NCBI GenBank assembly: GCA_963682025.1
Contig: OY821520.1
Span: 235,215,530-235,279,529 of the forward strand
Direction: 5' to 3'
DNA length: 64,000 nucleotides
From: Cordilura impudica
Lineage: Eukaryota > Arthropoda > Insecta > Diptera > Scathophagidae
Shown: in pieces, positions 32,729-42,647 of the stretch
How positions within the stretch are numbered: the first letter of the stretch is position 1
Layout of the letters: every line of letters begins with the position of its first letter
Notes under the pieces: generated by a model
The model's database searches: none
Told to the model about the DNA's origin: nothing
What the model saw: only the letters and a program-made list of their open reading frames with translations
Translations under genes and position numbers: made by a program

Positions 32729-32830
32729 AACAAGTAAGAACGGTCTATACCGCCTATGCGATACCCTATATCATGAGCTTAGAGAATTGGTCCATCTTAT
32801 TGGGTACTTGGTAGATCAAGTGGAAGTGGT
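32729..32830 (+). mobile_element. Helitron-like family A, 5' fragment
   Basis: AACAAGTAAGA at 32729 is followed by a diverged palindrome CGGTCTATACCGCC and GCGATACCCTATATCATG. It is then lost within about 100 bases. Only the 5' end is present. Confidence 0.6.
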
Positions 32831-32924
32831 CGCCCAAAAAAGATTAATACACCCCAAACCGAAAGGAAGAAATTAAATTATGTTAGAAAATTTGCCAAAG
32901 TATCAGCCGCATTTATTCCAAACT

Positions 32925-33763
32925 AGTCCTCGAAATTCGAGTGCAAATTCTAGGAAATTTTATTTTTTTCATTTAATAAAAACCCTGAAGGTATGCTAAT
33001 CAATTTTAGCCAACACTTTTAGCAAACACATTAAGGTGCTATCACACGACGTGTTTTTTTTTTTTACATATGTATTGTCAAATTATCCCACTGCAGAAGT
33101 TGTACACATCGTGTGATACATATGAAACATTGGATATGTACAATACATGTGGAAAGTCACATATAAATTTTTCAATTAGAACAGGTTCTATTTTGACATG
33201 ACAAAACATATGAAAATACAACACTGCTTGTGGCGAAAGAAAAACAGAATAAATTAAAAATATTAATATTAAAAGAAAAATAAATTCTTTAATATTAATT
33301 AACAATTAAAAAATATATAACTTTATTTTTAACAATCAATTTTATAAATTCACAAATTAAAAAATCAGCTGTTTTTTACATTTAGAGGTTATGTCATACG
33401 AAAATACATAAGCAAGTTTGATAGAAAAAAATATTAATCTTATGTAAAACAACAACTTTAACAGACATACGGAATTACATATGAATAAGAAAATTTACAG
33501 TACGTATGTAAAAAACGACGTGATATCACCTTTAACAAATTTAATAAATACACACACAGCATTGTATAATTTTGTGTATGTGTTAGTAGCAACTTTAAAT
33601 GCAGTTCACTCAAAAAAAAAAAAAAATTACAAAATTTAAAAAATCTGTAAAAATCTGCTAAAAAGAAATACCTTTAAAATGAGAGATGTTTGGTCGAAAT
33701 AGGATTAAAACTGACAAACTAACATCGGTAAGAAGAAATCGCTTTGCCTATTAATATTATGGA
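32925..33763 (+). repeat. Dispersed repeat family R, copy R1, split by an MITE
   Basis: The left part (32925-33030) starts CTCGAAATTCGAGTG and continues GGAAATTTTATTTTTTTCA and GCTAATCAATTTTAGCCAA. The right part (33535-33763) has TGTGTTAGTAGCAACTTTAA and ends GCCTATTAATATTA. The uninterrupted copy R2 at 45120-45450 and the reversed copy R3 at 54515-54850 carry both parts contiguously. The start contains a short palindrome, CTCGAA-A-TTCGAG. Non-coding, class unknown. Confidence 0.7.
33034..33531. mobile_element. 498-bp MITE with TTA duplication (PIF/Harbinger-like)
   Basis: The ends AGGTGCTATCACACGACGT (33034) and ACGACGTGATATCACCT (33515-33531) are inverted copies, and the match extends inward through a T-run to TACATATGTA / TACGTATGTA. 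TTA flanks both sides (33031-33033 and 33532-33534). The insertion interrupts repeat R1, which is contiguous in R2. The TTA target and A-G-G start fit PIF/Harbinger-type MITEs. No ORF. Confidence 0.75.
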
Positions 33764-33809
33764 TGAGCTTAAAAATTATGGAATAATTGATGTTATACCA
33801 CAAATACTA

Positions 33810-33940
33810 ACAAAAAGTGATTCTGAGTCGATCGGTATAATAAAAGATGGGTCTAGGTCAAATATTTTTGGTAGTTACAAACAGCAGCACAAAGTCATTG
33901 TACCCAAACCACATAGTGGTATAGGGTAAAAAAAAAAACG
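33810..33940 (+). mobile_element. Helitron-like family A, 3' fragment (A3)
   Basis: It carries GATTCTGAGTCGATCGGTAT, GATGGGTCTAGGTCAAATA and the 3' hairpin region GTACCCAAACCACATAGTGG / TATAGGGTA. These are near-identical to A1. The 5' two thirds are absent. Confidence 0.7.
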
Positions 33941-34039
33941 CTTACTGTACGGACCGTAAAGCACGGTGTGGGTTGCTTTGAGGTCAAATGGGGTGGGAAA
34001 CTGGATATGTATAGAGGGACACATGAGTAAGAAGTACGA

Positions 34040-34280
34040 TAATTCTAGCGGTCTAGACCAACTATCTTAGGTCCAACTAATTAGATATAGGAAATAAGCA
34101 TAAACCAAATTTGAGTGGCTTTGTTATTATTAATTTTTTATTGCCTTCGGATATGAAAAAGTTCATATCGGATGCTATATATATATGGGAACTAGGTCGA
34201 AAAATAGGCCGATCAACCCATATTTAGTAAGGTCACTTATTTTTGTGCAAAAACATATACAAAACAAATGTGAGTAAAAT
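34040..34280 (+). mobile_element. Helitron-like family A, 5' fragment (A4)
   Basis: It starts with a damaged 5' palindrome (GCGGTCTAGACC) and continues with AAGCATAAACCAAATTTGAG and AAAAGTTCATATCGGATGC as in A1, to about 34280. There it meets a different element. Confidence 0.65.
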
Positions 34281-34284
34281 CTTT

Positions 34285-34560
34285 CTTTTTTTTATTTCTT
34301 TTATTTGCAATCTATCTATTGTAAGATAATAAGCAAATTTAATAGCTTAGTTAATACATAACAGGAGTTATGTGGCTCCAATGAACTACATAACTATTTA
34401 CGATCTAAAAAGGTTTTATATACATATTTACAACATAAATTTTTTAATTTCGATATGGCAAATCTAACACATGTGCTCGCTTTAGTCTTCGTGTTTCATT
34501 ACTGTGGGTTTTATTTTAAGTAAAAACACTAAAGTTTATTCAAAAGGTTTATAATTTAAT
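34285..34560 (-). mobile_element. Minus-strand retroelement 3' end, second copy
   Basis: The minus frame carries ETRRLKRAHVLDLPYR (about 34510-34455), then AT-rich sequence and a tail that on the + strand reads TTTTTTTTATTTCTTTTATT. It is the counterpart of 6405-6712. It directly follows Helitron-like fragment A4. Confidence 0.45.
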
Positions 34561-34703
34561 TTTAATGTAAAAAAGAACAGAGTTTATTGATTAAAAAACA
34601 AAAGCGTAAATTGCGGCGAAAATAATACGTCTTCGCGTCGTCACGGCTGTGCACACACTGCCCTTGTGAGAGATGTTGCAATATGTAGTCGCTGTGAAAG
34701 CTC

Positions 34704-35545
34704 TCATCCTACAATTCGGCCATTCTGCATTGGATTCGCCTCGAATTCATCTTCGTCCAAGCTTAAACACCATGGCTTCATATATTCTGCACAGGTTGTT
34801 GTAGTTTTCAGGCTCAGAGGGCCTGACAGACCGACCTTAATGACATCGTAGGTATCGTTTCCTTTTGCCTTTGACACCTCGTATGGACCTAGATATTTTG
34901 GTTTCAGCTTGAGTCCTGGACCAGATTGCAACCAAATCACCTTCAGCGTACTTGTTTGGTTTTTTACGACGTAAGTTTTAGCCTCTTCGATTTTCGGCCT
35001 GAACCTTGGCAATTTGCTGTTTGGCTTCATGACGTTATTCGTTACAGTCCTCGTTGAAAGTTGCAATAAGTTCGCCTTCGATTAACTTACCGATATCGAG
35101 CTGTTGTTTCGTGCGCATCTTTCCTCCGAACATCAATTCGAATGGGGTTGTATTTATACTTCGTGAATATGTTGAATTTATGACCTTCTGGATATCGTCA
35201 ACGTACCTGTATCATTTTGTGGGGTCATCTGCGCTTAGTTTAGATAAAACTGGTACGATAATGGCATTCAAACGCTCTACCTGTCCATTCGCTTGTGGTA
35301 AACCAGTAGTGATGGGGCTGTCCTTGATATTTTGGGGCTGACAATACTTCTTAAAATCATCATAGGTGAACGCGGATCCTCTATCTGAAATGATTTGAAT
35401 TGCATACCATTGGGCACCGCCACTAATTCGTATCCATCAACCCATTTGTATAGTAAGTCACTCTTTAGATAATAATTATCATGGACGTCCTTCTCTTGCA
35501 GAATATGTATTATGGCCAATAATTCTTCATCCTATTGTTGGGCCT
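34704..35545 (-). pseudogene. Gypsy G2 integrase, internally deleted
   Basis: It reads LLYKWVDGYELVAVPNGMQ (35440-35385), then jumps straight to IISDRGSAFT (second catalytic Asp, about 35380), omitting the zinc-binding HHCC domain and the first Asp. GLPQANGQVERLNAIIVP gives the catalytic Glu. The C-terminal frame (35066-34704) has KLKPKYLGPYEVSKAKGND, the chromodomain-like tail found in many Gypsy integrases. The deletion makes it inactive. Confidence 0.75.
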
Positions 35546-35619
35546 GCCTTAATCTGCTCAAAGTGTTATCTTCGCCTATCGTCATTATCGCATATCTACT
35601 AAGAGAGTCAACATGCTTC

Positions 35620-36527
35620 ATTTTAACTCCAGCTCAATGTTCCACCTCGTAATCAAACTCTTGTAAAAGTAAGACCCATCTCGCTACCCTAGTACATAAA
35701 TTCTTCTTCTCCATAGTTTTTGTAAATGCGTTACAGTCCGATATTATTTTCAAATGAAGACCAAGTAGGTATATTCTGAATTTTTTTAAGGCTTCGACCA
35801 CCGCAAGTATCTCCAATTCATAGCTTGAGTATTTTCTTTCAGCTTCGGTTGTTTTTTTACTCATGTAATAGACAGGGTGAAATTTGTCATCATCAGGTGA
35901 TTTTTGTAGTAAAATGGCCCCATAGCCATCGACGGACGCGTCGGTATAAACTTCAGTCTCGTACTGTTAGTGAAATATACTCAGAACAGGCCCTTCACTT
36001 AAAACTTTCTTCAGAGTATTAAAAGAATTGATTCGTTGTTCATTCATTTCGAATTTTGTGTTAGATTTGGTCATATCTGATAATGGCTTGGCTATCAACG
36101 AGAATTGGGGAATAAATTTCCTAAAATAACCAGCGAGCCCCAAAAAACTTTGTAGTTGCTTCAGAGTACTCGGAATCGGAAATTTAATCACGGCATCCAC
36201 TTTCGACGATGATGGAAAAACTTGTTTGTTTTCTATTGTATGGCCTAGAAACTCGATTCTTTTCTTGAGAAATTTGCACTTTTTAAGTTTAACTCCAGAC
36301 CATAGTCCTTACAAACATTGATTACTTCTGTGAGATTATTAATGGCATCTTCTTCGTCTTTACCAGGAATAATTATGTCATCTACGTACGGGAGTGCGAT
36401 ACCCCTCTGAGTCATATCACGAAATATTGTATTTATGTACCTCTGAAAAACTGCTGGTGATTTGGACAATCCGAAAGGAACCTTACAAAATTGATGTTGT
36501 CCGTTGTGTGTTACAAATGACGTATAT
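35620..36527 (-). pseudogene. Gypsy G2 reverse transcriptase (5' deleted) and RNase H
   Basis: Protease runs almost directly into SKSPAVFQRYINTIF (about 36460), so roughly the first half of the RT fingers, including the first catalytic Asp, is gone. The catalytic YVDD box is present (about 36385), then LQSFLGLAGYFRKFIPQFS (connection). RNase H pieces are TEAERKYSSYELEILAVVEA and LKIISDCNAFTKTM (about 35850-35700). Stops lie between the three frames at about 36230, 35960 and 35860. Confidence 0.75.
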
Positions 36528-37534
36528 TTACGACTTGCTCTTGTCGAATTTCAAATTATTTTCTGTAATTTCCACTTGAGCATGTGAGCAAACTTCGTTT
36601 CCCAATATGACGTCAACTTCGACAGAAGTATTTGGTACAACATGGAATGTTAAATTGTACTGTTCGTTATCTATTTCAACACTGTATTCAAAATTACCAA
36701 AAGGCTTAATTCTGTTTGCCATAGCATTGTTTCCGAATCCAATCAAATAAAAATCTGATTTCCGAAGTTTGGGTTTATGTAAAGAATTGTAAATTTTTTC
36801 GCTTGCCACATTAAATTTGCTGCCGGTATCAAATAATGCCACCCAAGGGTGATCAGAGAATGTCACAACTTTTTCCATCACATTATCAACAACTAACTGG
36901 CGTATATTAGCCTTTTCCACCTTAAGAGGACATTGCTTGGAAATATGTCCATAGTTGTTACAGTTGAAACACTTTAAACCCTTTTTCTTGTTACTGCAAC
37001 TCTTGGAGGTGTGACCCTTTTCACCGCAGTTAAAACATAAATCTATTTTCTCGTTCCTTGGATACGTCTTGGGTTGTTGTAGATGTTTAAAATCGTTTCT
37101 TTGCTTAGATTTCTCCTGCATTATTTCGTAGCATTTTAGTTTTTCCTTGAAGTCCTTTAAATTTGTCGCGTTGTATAAAATTGATTTATTAATGATGAGA
37201 TCACGTATACCATCTATAACGTATTGGACTAAGGCGTCATCCTCAATGTTACCCCGAGAGGCCAACTCCTTCATCTTTAAAAAATATTCTTTCGTCTTTA
37301 TACATTTTTCTCTTCGTTAACATTTTATGTAACTGTGCGCTGTTCGTCGATGTTTTAAATTCATCTATTAAAACCCTTTTCAATTTTGACCATGAGGTTA
37401 TGCCTCGCTCACCAGCCACAAACAATTTCGCTAGTCTCTTTAATGACCGTTTCGCAAAAATAAACTTTTGTAAATCATCCCAGTACATAATGGATGCGGT
37501 TTCCTCAAACTCTTCAATCCACACGCCTACTGAT
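36528..37534 (-). pseudogene. Gypsy G2 gag and protease
   Basis: The first frame (37534-37249) has the capsid-like stretch DDLQKFIFAKRSLKRLAKLF and SWSKLKRVLIDEF. One frameshift then leads into 37274-36528. That frame contains two CCHC zinc knuckles, CFNCGEKGHTSKSC and CFNCNNYGHISKQC, which package the RNA. The aspartic protease follows with ALFDTGSKFNVAS (active-site D-T-G) and VDVILGNEV. The overlap of the two frames is consistent with one lost or gained base in an original single gag-protease frame. Confidence 0.75.
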
Positions 37535-37559
37535 AGATTGCCATCACATTCACTGTAAA

Positions 37560-38440
37560 CATTTTAAGATCTTTACGTATAGCGTTGTTTGTAATAAACC
37601 ATGGAGCGTTAGTGATAAGTCTAAGGGTTTTGGACTGGTAGCTTTCTAGAATGTCAACATTTGATTTGCATGCTGTTCCCCATAGCTGAATTCCGTATGA
37701 CCACACTGGTTTCAGAATAGTTTTGTAAATTCTTAATTTTTTTGTCCAAATTTAGTTCTGATTTTGGACCCAACAGCCAGAATATTTACGCGTTTTAACT
37801 GTCTAGTGTCATACCTAGATATTTTACAGAGTTTTCTTTTGGTATAGCATCTCCATAAATAGTTACTGTAGAGCATTCGCCCTGTCTTAAAGCAAAAGTG
37901 ATATGTCTAGATTTATCGGAGTTTACTTTTATATTCCACTTGGTAAGCCATTTGTCGAGGAGATGAATTTCGATTTGAACAAGTAGTGAGGCCTCTGTTG
38001 GGCAGTGACTTGTTGCAGCTTTAGCAGTGTCGTCTGCATATGTAGCCACCATAACGTTATTTGTGCTTGACATATCTGCAGTGAAAATAGTGTACAAAAT
38101 AGGGCCAAGTTAACATCCCTGAGGTATACCGGCTTCAATTTTGAATATCCCTGATCGCTCATGTTTAGTTTTAACATAAAAATATCTATCAGCGAGATAG
38201 CTTTTGAAGAAGAGGTAAAATGGAGCCGGTAAAACTTTATTTTAAAAAGTAAACCATGGTGCCATACTCCGTCAAACGCTTGTATGCCGAGAAATATTGC
38301 TGAGCAATAACGTTTATTTTCGAGGGCATTAGTTATTACATTTACAATTCGATGGCATTGTTCGGGAGTTGTGTGTTTATGACGGAAGCCAAATTGATGA
38401 TCTGGAATAATGCTTTGTTTCTCTAGTATCGGCAATAATC
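37560..38440 (-). mobile_element. Jockey-clade LINE, RT palm to C-terminus (L3)
   Basis: The minus frame from 38435 has IIPDHQFGFRHKHTTPEQCH and VNVITNALENKRYCSAIF, then QAFDGVWHHGLLFKI (RT Asp). After a frameshift it has VMVATYADDTAKAATS (catalytic A-D-D), LLDKWLTKWNIKVN and SVKYLGMTLDS. Further frame changes lead to LWGTACKSNVDILESYQSK and LRLITNAPWFITN at about 37690-37590. It differs from L2/L4 and is a second Jockey-type family. The 5' half is absent and the 3' end abuts Gypsy G2. Confidence 0.75.
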
Positions 38441-38454
38441 TAAAATCTTTGGAA

Positions 38455-38560
38455 AAAATTTTTTTTTGTGATAAATTTAAGTGAAGATCGCGAAGCAGCT
38501 TTATATGGGGGCTATGACTAAAAATGGTCTTATAGGGTATATTATTTGACTACTTGTACC
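38455..38560 (+). mobile_element. Helitron-like family A, internal fragment
   Basis: AAATTTAAGTGAAGATCG and GCAGCTTTATATGGGGGC match the middle of A1 (about 4897-4940). Neither end is present. Confidence 0.55.
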
Positions 38561-38639
38561 TTTTTATAGTACGCCGTGAGACCCTGCCGCTCTTGGTCGG
38601 GGACTGCTTATCAATCTTATCAGCTATCCGACACCTGCT

Positions 38640-39017
38640 GACACTCACAGTAGCCTCGGCCCGGCCCTGTGCTGTCTGTCTGTCTGTGTGTTGAAATCAC
38701 ACTCATTCACAAACTAAACCATTTACCTGTGTAAATTTAGAATAATATTGATTGTCATTATTTCGAGCAGGTGGCTATTTAAAATTGCGTAAATTGGGCT
38801 TCGTTGTGCCAAGATATAGCGTAAAATATGGAGACAGCTCTCAAAAAATGCTAAAAATTCAGTGTGTTTGTTGTAATAATTTAGTATTAGGTTTATTGAA
38901 TTGTTTAATCTTTTGTTTAAATTTGTTATAAATAGTGCTATAAGTTCAGATTTTAATGTAAACGTAAAACACAGGAGAATGGTAACAAATATTCCGCCTA
39001 GCCAAATTTTAACACTC
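38640..39017 (-). mobile_element. Helitron-like family B, copy B3
   Basis: GTCTGTCTGTGTGTTGAAAT, TTCGAGCAGGTGGCTATT and the end CCAAATTTTAACACTCT match B1 and B2 in minus orientation. The 5' terminus is interrupted by the TAA-flanked element starting at 39021. The 3' hairpin is missing. The 80 bases before it (38561-38640) are GC-rich and unassigned. Confidence 0.65.
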
Positions 39018-39020
39018 TAA

Positions 39021-39950
39021 GGGCCATTATTACAACTTGCCAATAGCTAAAGTATGTTTTCGGGCAGATTATTAGTTTTTCGTTATTACAACTATACTTT
39101 AAGCTAGAAGTGACCGATAAGCTAAAGGAAAGATATTGTTGCCTTTAACTTTTAACGTGAGGTTTATGTATTTAATGTTGCCACATTTTCTGATCTATGA
39201 AAAAGAAATTCACACCAATTTAGTTTTGGAAATAAATTTATTATGCTTGTATATTTTTTATTACACATTTACAACAATTATGCAACTTATAATAAAGTTT
39301 TTATTCTATTGTTTGCTTGCGAACAAATAAATGAACGTTGCCACTACGTATTTTATAAAGCAATTCATCAGGTCAAAAGTAATCGGTGTTTCCTTTGGTA
39401 TGGCCACAATATCAAAAATATTAATTTTATTTTACTGGGAAGTTGTAATAACGAAAAGAAGTTAATGGTAACTTTATTGCTCACTTTAGCTAAAGTTATC
39501 TTTAACTAATGCCGTTTTCTTTTCTGACAAAAAAATGTCGCATTTTATTTGCACTTTTTTCGAAATATTCATTTTTTTATATATTCTGAGTTAAGAGTAA
39601 CCTTATCTTATATATCAATCGAAAGGTCTCAAAGTTGAGCCCTTATAAAGCGCAAAAAATTAGAGCCATTGGCTTCTTTCAGGCCGTAGTGCGAGAATGT
39701 TTCCACATTATTCCCTTTTTTGAATGTTTTCACCCTATGACTTCAAAGAGGATAATAATCAAAATGTTTGCATTTTATGAACACAGCACTTTGAGATATT
39801 TCGACTGATATATACGATAAGGTTGCTCTTAATTCAGAATATATAAAAAAATACACTTTTCAAAAAAAAGTGCAAATAAAATGCGATATTTTTTGCCAGA
39901 AAAGAAAACGGCATAACATTTACTTTAAAGGTAATTTGTAATAATGACCC
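39021..39950. mobile_element. TIR element with TAA duplication, containing a second such element
   Basis: GGGCCATTATTACAA (39021) and TTGTAATAATGACCC (39936-39950) form the TIRs with one mismatch. TAA flanks both ends (39018-39020 and 39951-39953). It sits in the terminal bases of B3. Inside lies the 404-bp element at 39510-39913. No transposase is present. The TAA target fits PIF/Harbinger-type MITEs. Confidence 0.7.
39510..39913. mobile_element. 404-bp fold-back MITE with TAA duplication, nested
   Basis: TGCCGTTTTCTTTTCTG (39510) is inverted as CAGAAAAGAAAACGGCA (39897-39913). The arms match for roughly 110 bases, including TTTATTTGCACTTTTTT and GTAACCTTATC. TAA flanks both sides (39507-39509 and 39914-39916). 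It lies within the larger TAA-flanked element. Confidence 0.7.
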
Positions 39951-39954
39951 TAAG

Positions 39955-41025
39955 TTTTTTAAATTTATTTTCGAAACGTTGTAAAACAAAAATATTTTAA
40001 TTTAAAGTTTTCTTGGTTGTCATCCCTAACTAACTACTAATTGCAGATAACGTAAGATCCTAAAAAACTTTTCATAGTGCATTTTCGCCACGGCATTTCA
40101 TTATATAATTTAAAAACCTTTAAATTATAAATCACACCCATCTGTAATTAACTGTAAATATGTGCCCCTCTCTTTCTGTCTCCCTGAATATCGCTAAGGT
40201 TTAATATATGGTGGTGGCCATTCTAGAGTAGAGATTATGTTTGCGTTTGTTGTTATATATATACTTAGGAGTACATACTGGCACCTATGTATATAATTAC
40301 ATTTGCATAATTATGAATTTATTGGATCTTTCAAGTTAACATGGCCTGTGTTTGGAGCTGTGTGCCTGCCATTTGGATTGTCAAGGAAAATAAAGTTATC
40401 GACAGACAACAACATTAATACTGAAAATAAAAACCATCATGGGCGGAGACAACACCTCGTTGCATCAGTTAATTTTTATCAGCGTAGCATATCCTCGCAA
40501 AATAATGATCCGAAAGTGGACCACCACAATAAGAATATCATTCCCTTTTTGAGGCGTCTGCTTTAAACTTGCCAAAATTATATAACTAACTACAGTTAAT
40601 AAAGTATAGACAAAATTTGAAATAGTTAGATTTTTGTTTGTATACAAACTTTTGCATTTGTACCTCCCTCCTAATTTGCTGTACCTACTTAAATATTTAT
40701 GAACGTAAAAGCTGTTCTGCATTACAGCAGTGTACACTTTTTGTTTTTGGTGAGTTCCTCAGGTAAACTTCCTGTCCCTGTTCATACTGTATAATAGTTT
40801 ACTTTTATCTTTTGGTTTGTTTACATACAAAGTTTGAATGCAACTTTATACAAGTAGGACTACTTGATCTAGGCTTACTAGACTAGACCATGAGCCTTTG
40901 ATTTAAAAATGTTCAGATCCCATTAATACTAATTGAAGTTGTAGAGTGAGATTTTCATGGCCTGCAAATAGATGTGTAGATGAGGACAAGGTCTTAAAGT
41001 TTTCACTATATTAAAAATTCAAGCA
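39955..41025. other. AT-rich spacer, no recognised gene
   Basis: No transposon protein motif, terminal repeat or RNA gene was seen. ORF 40303-40566 and the overlapping minus ORF show no known domain. The region may be ordinary intergenic or intronic DNA. Confidence 0.4.
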
Positions 41026-41772
41026 AGATTTGAATTTTCCGCCATTTGTGCAACCAAAAGAAAAATACAGTTTGACAGCTGACAGTTTAGGGTTTGCAAA
41101 AATTGGTAGAACAACGCGTTTTCATTGTTGAACAATATTTCAAAAATAATGAAAGTTTGGTGGCTACAGTTTGAAAATATAGTGCTAAATACAGGGTGAA
41201 CCATATAAGTTTTGCATTTTTATTTTGCTATAAATAAAAGCCTCATAATTTTTTTCTTCATACGGCTTTCTTTGTTCGAAGGCACAATCTTTGCGGTTAA
41301 TTATGGAATACTATTTCATTCAAATGCCTTCCTCGGCTGGCCTTGCAGTAGCCCCTACCATCAATCCAATTTTTTAGTACATTTTCGACAGTATGGAGGT
41401 GTATTTTACCGAATAGCGCAACTAATTTCTTTTTCGGGGGCACAATCGTCGCTGGGTGATTAGCGTAACACTCATCCTTAACAGCTACCCACAAATAATA
41501 GTCCAGCTGCCCCTCGGTTTAGTTCCAGCTGCTCGGTGGCCAATGCATATCGCCAAAAAATCGATTGTTTTAACGGCTTGTGTGGCACGGCGCGCAAGTA
41601 ATAACAAATAATTAGTTATCATTAAACGTTAGCGCTCACCGTTCACTGTAACGTATTTGTCTTCCTCTTCTTTAAAGAAAAATGGCCTAATGCTACCATC
41701 GGCCCAAAAACTACACCAAACAGTGCATATTTCAGGGTAAATTGGCTTTTCAGCAGTCATGTGTGGATTTTC

Positions 41773-42647
41773 CTCTGCGGAAAATTTTCCGAAAACAATT
41801 TCCCGAAAACAATTTCCCAAATACAATTTCCCGAAAACAATTGCCCCAAAAAACAATTCCCCAAAAAAACAATTCCCCGAAAACAATTTCCCGAAATTAC
41901 AATTTCCCGAAAACAATTTCCCGAAAACAATTTCCCGAAATTACAATTTCCCGAAATTACAATTTCCCGAAATTACAATTTCCCGAAATTACAATTTCCC
42001 GAAAACAATTTCCCGAAATTACAATTTCCCTATTTTTAGTTTACAACTTCCCATATATTCTTGATTTCCCCCATAGAAAAAACTTGCTGCATACGATTTC
42101 TCGAAAAAACAATTTCCCGAGTATACGACTTCTCGAAAAAACAATTCCCCCACCCCGCACCGCGCCCTTCCTCTTCCACCCTTCCTCGTCATCCGGACCT
42201 ATTTATTAGAGTGTCATACGCTTATTTTTTCATTGTGACTTTGAACACTTCGGTATTCAGACCTCCCGACGGATAACGCTCACTGCTAAAGAAAAAATCG
42301 TTAATCAGCTGAAAGATCTTGCCCGGACCACTACATCAAGTGGTCATGAACTGATTGCTCGCGCTTCAGCCGGAATTTCTGATGGTATTGCTTCGGAAAT
42401 GCCATCAACAAGCTATTTGAAGAAATAGTAATTTCGGGAAATTATAGTTTCGGAAAATTGTGTTCGGGAAATTGTATTTCGGGAAATTGTATTTTCGGGA
42501 AATTGTGTTCGGGAAATTGTAATTTCGGGAAATTGTCATTTTGGGGAATTGTGTTCGGGAAATTGTAATTTCGGGGAATTGTTTTCGGGAAATTGTTTTC
42601 TGGAAATTGTTTTCGGGAAATTGTTTTCGGAAAATTTTCCGCAAATC
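41773..42647. mobile_element. Foldback-like element with inverted minisatellite arms
   Basis: Both ends carry TGCGGAAAATTTTCC in inverted orientation. Inside each end lie tandem 14-15 bp units of the form CCCGAAAACAATTT or CCCGAAATTACAATTT (left arm about 41790-42030, right arm about 42430-42635, inverted). The element is flanked by GTGGATTTTC at 41763-41772 and 42648-42657, a 9-10 bp target duplication inside mariner M6. Inverted arms built of short tandem repeats plus a 9-bp duplication are the hallmarks of Drosophila Foldback elements. The middle (42035-42428) is single-copy in this window. Confidence 0.75.
42210..42428 (+). other. Open frame in the core of the Foldback-like element, function unknown
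   Basis: This is a 72-codon frame without an ATG start, running to TAG at 42426. It contains TLTAKEKIVNQLKDLARTT and SSGHELIARASAGISDG. The codon pattern and base composition are clearly less AT-rich than the surrounding arms, which suggests a captured or ancestral coding piece. I do not recognise it. It could equally be the antisense of something else. Confidence 0.3.

Larger units (their letters stand above)
34650..37545 (-). mobile_element. Ty3/Gypsy element (G2), internal region with two deletions
   Basis: Gag, protease, RT, RNase H and integrase pieces occur in the right order from 37534 to 34704. Compared with the normal order, the N-terminal part of RT and the N-terminal half of integrase are missing. 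LTRs could not be identified. At the left the sequence enters the RLKR retroelement, and at the right a LINE piece starts at about 37560. No env-like frame is seen. The component genes are listed separately. Confidence 0.8.

Noticed and set aside
41742..42209. Plus-strand ORFs rich in FPKTISRKQFPEN
   Set aside because: They are translations of the minisatellite arm of the Foldback-like element. All frames and the other arm give similar repeats.
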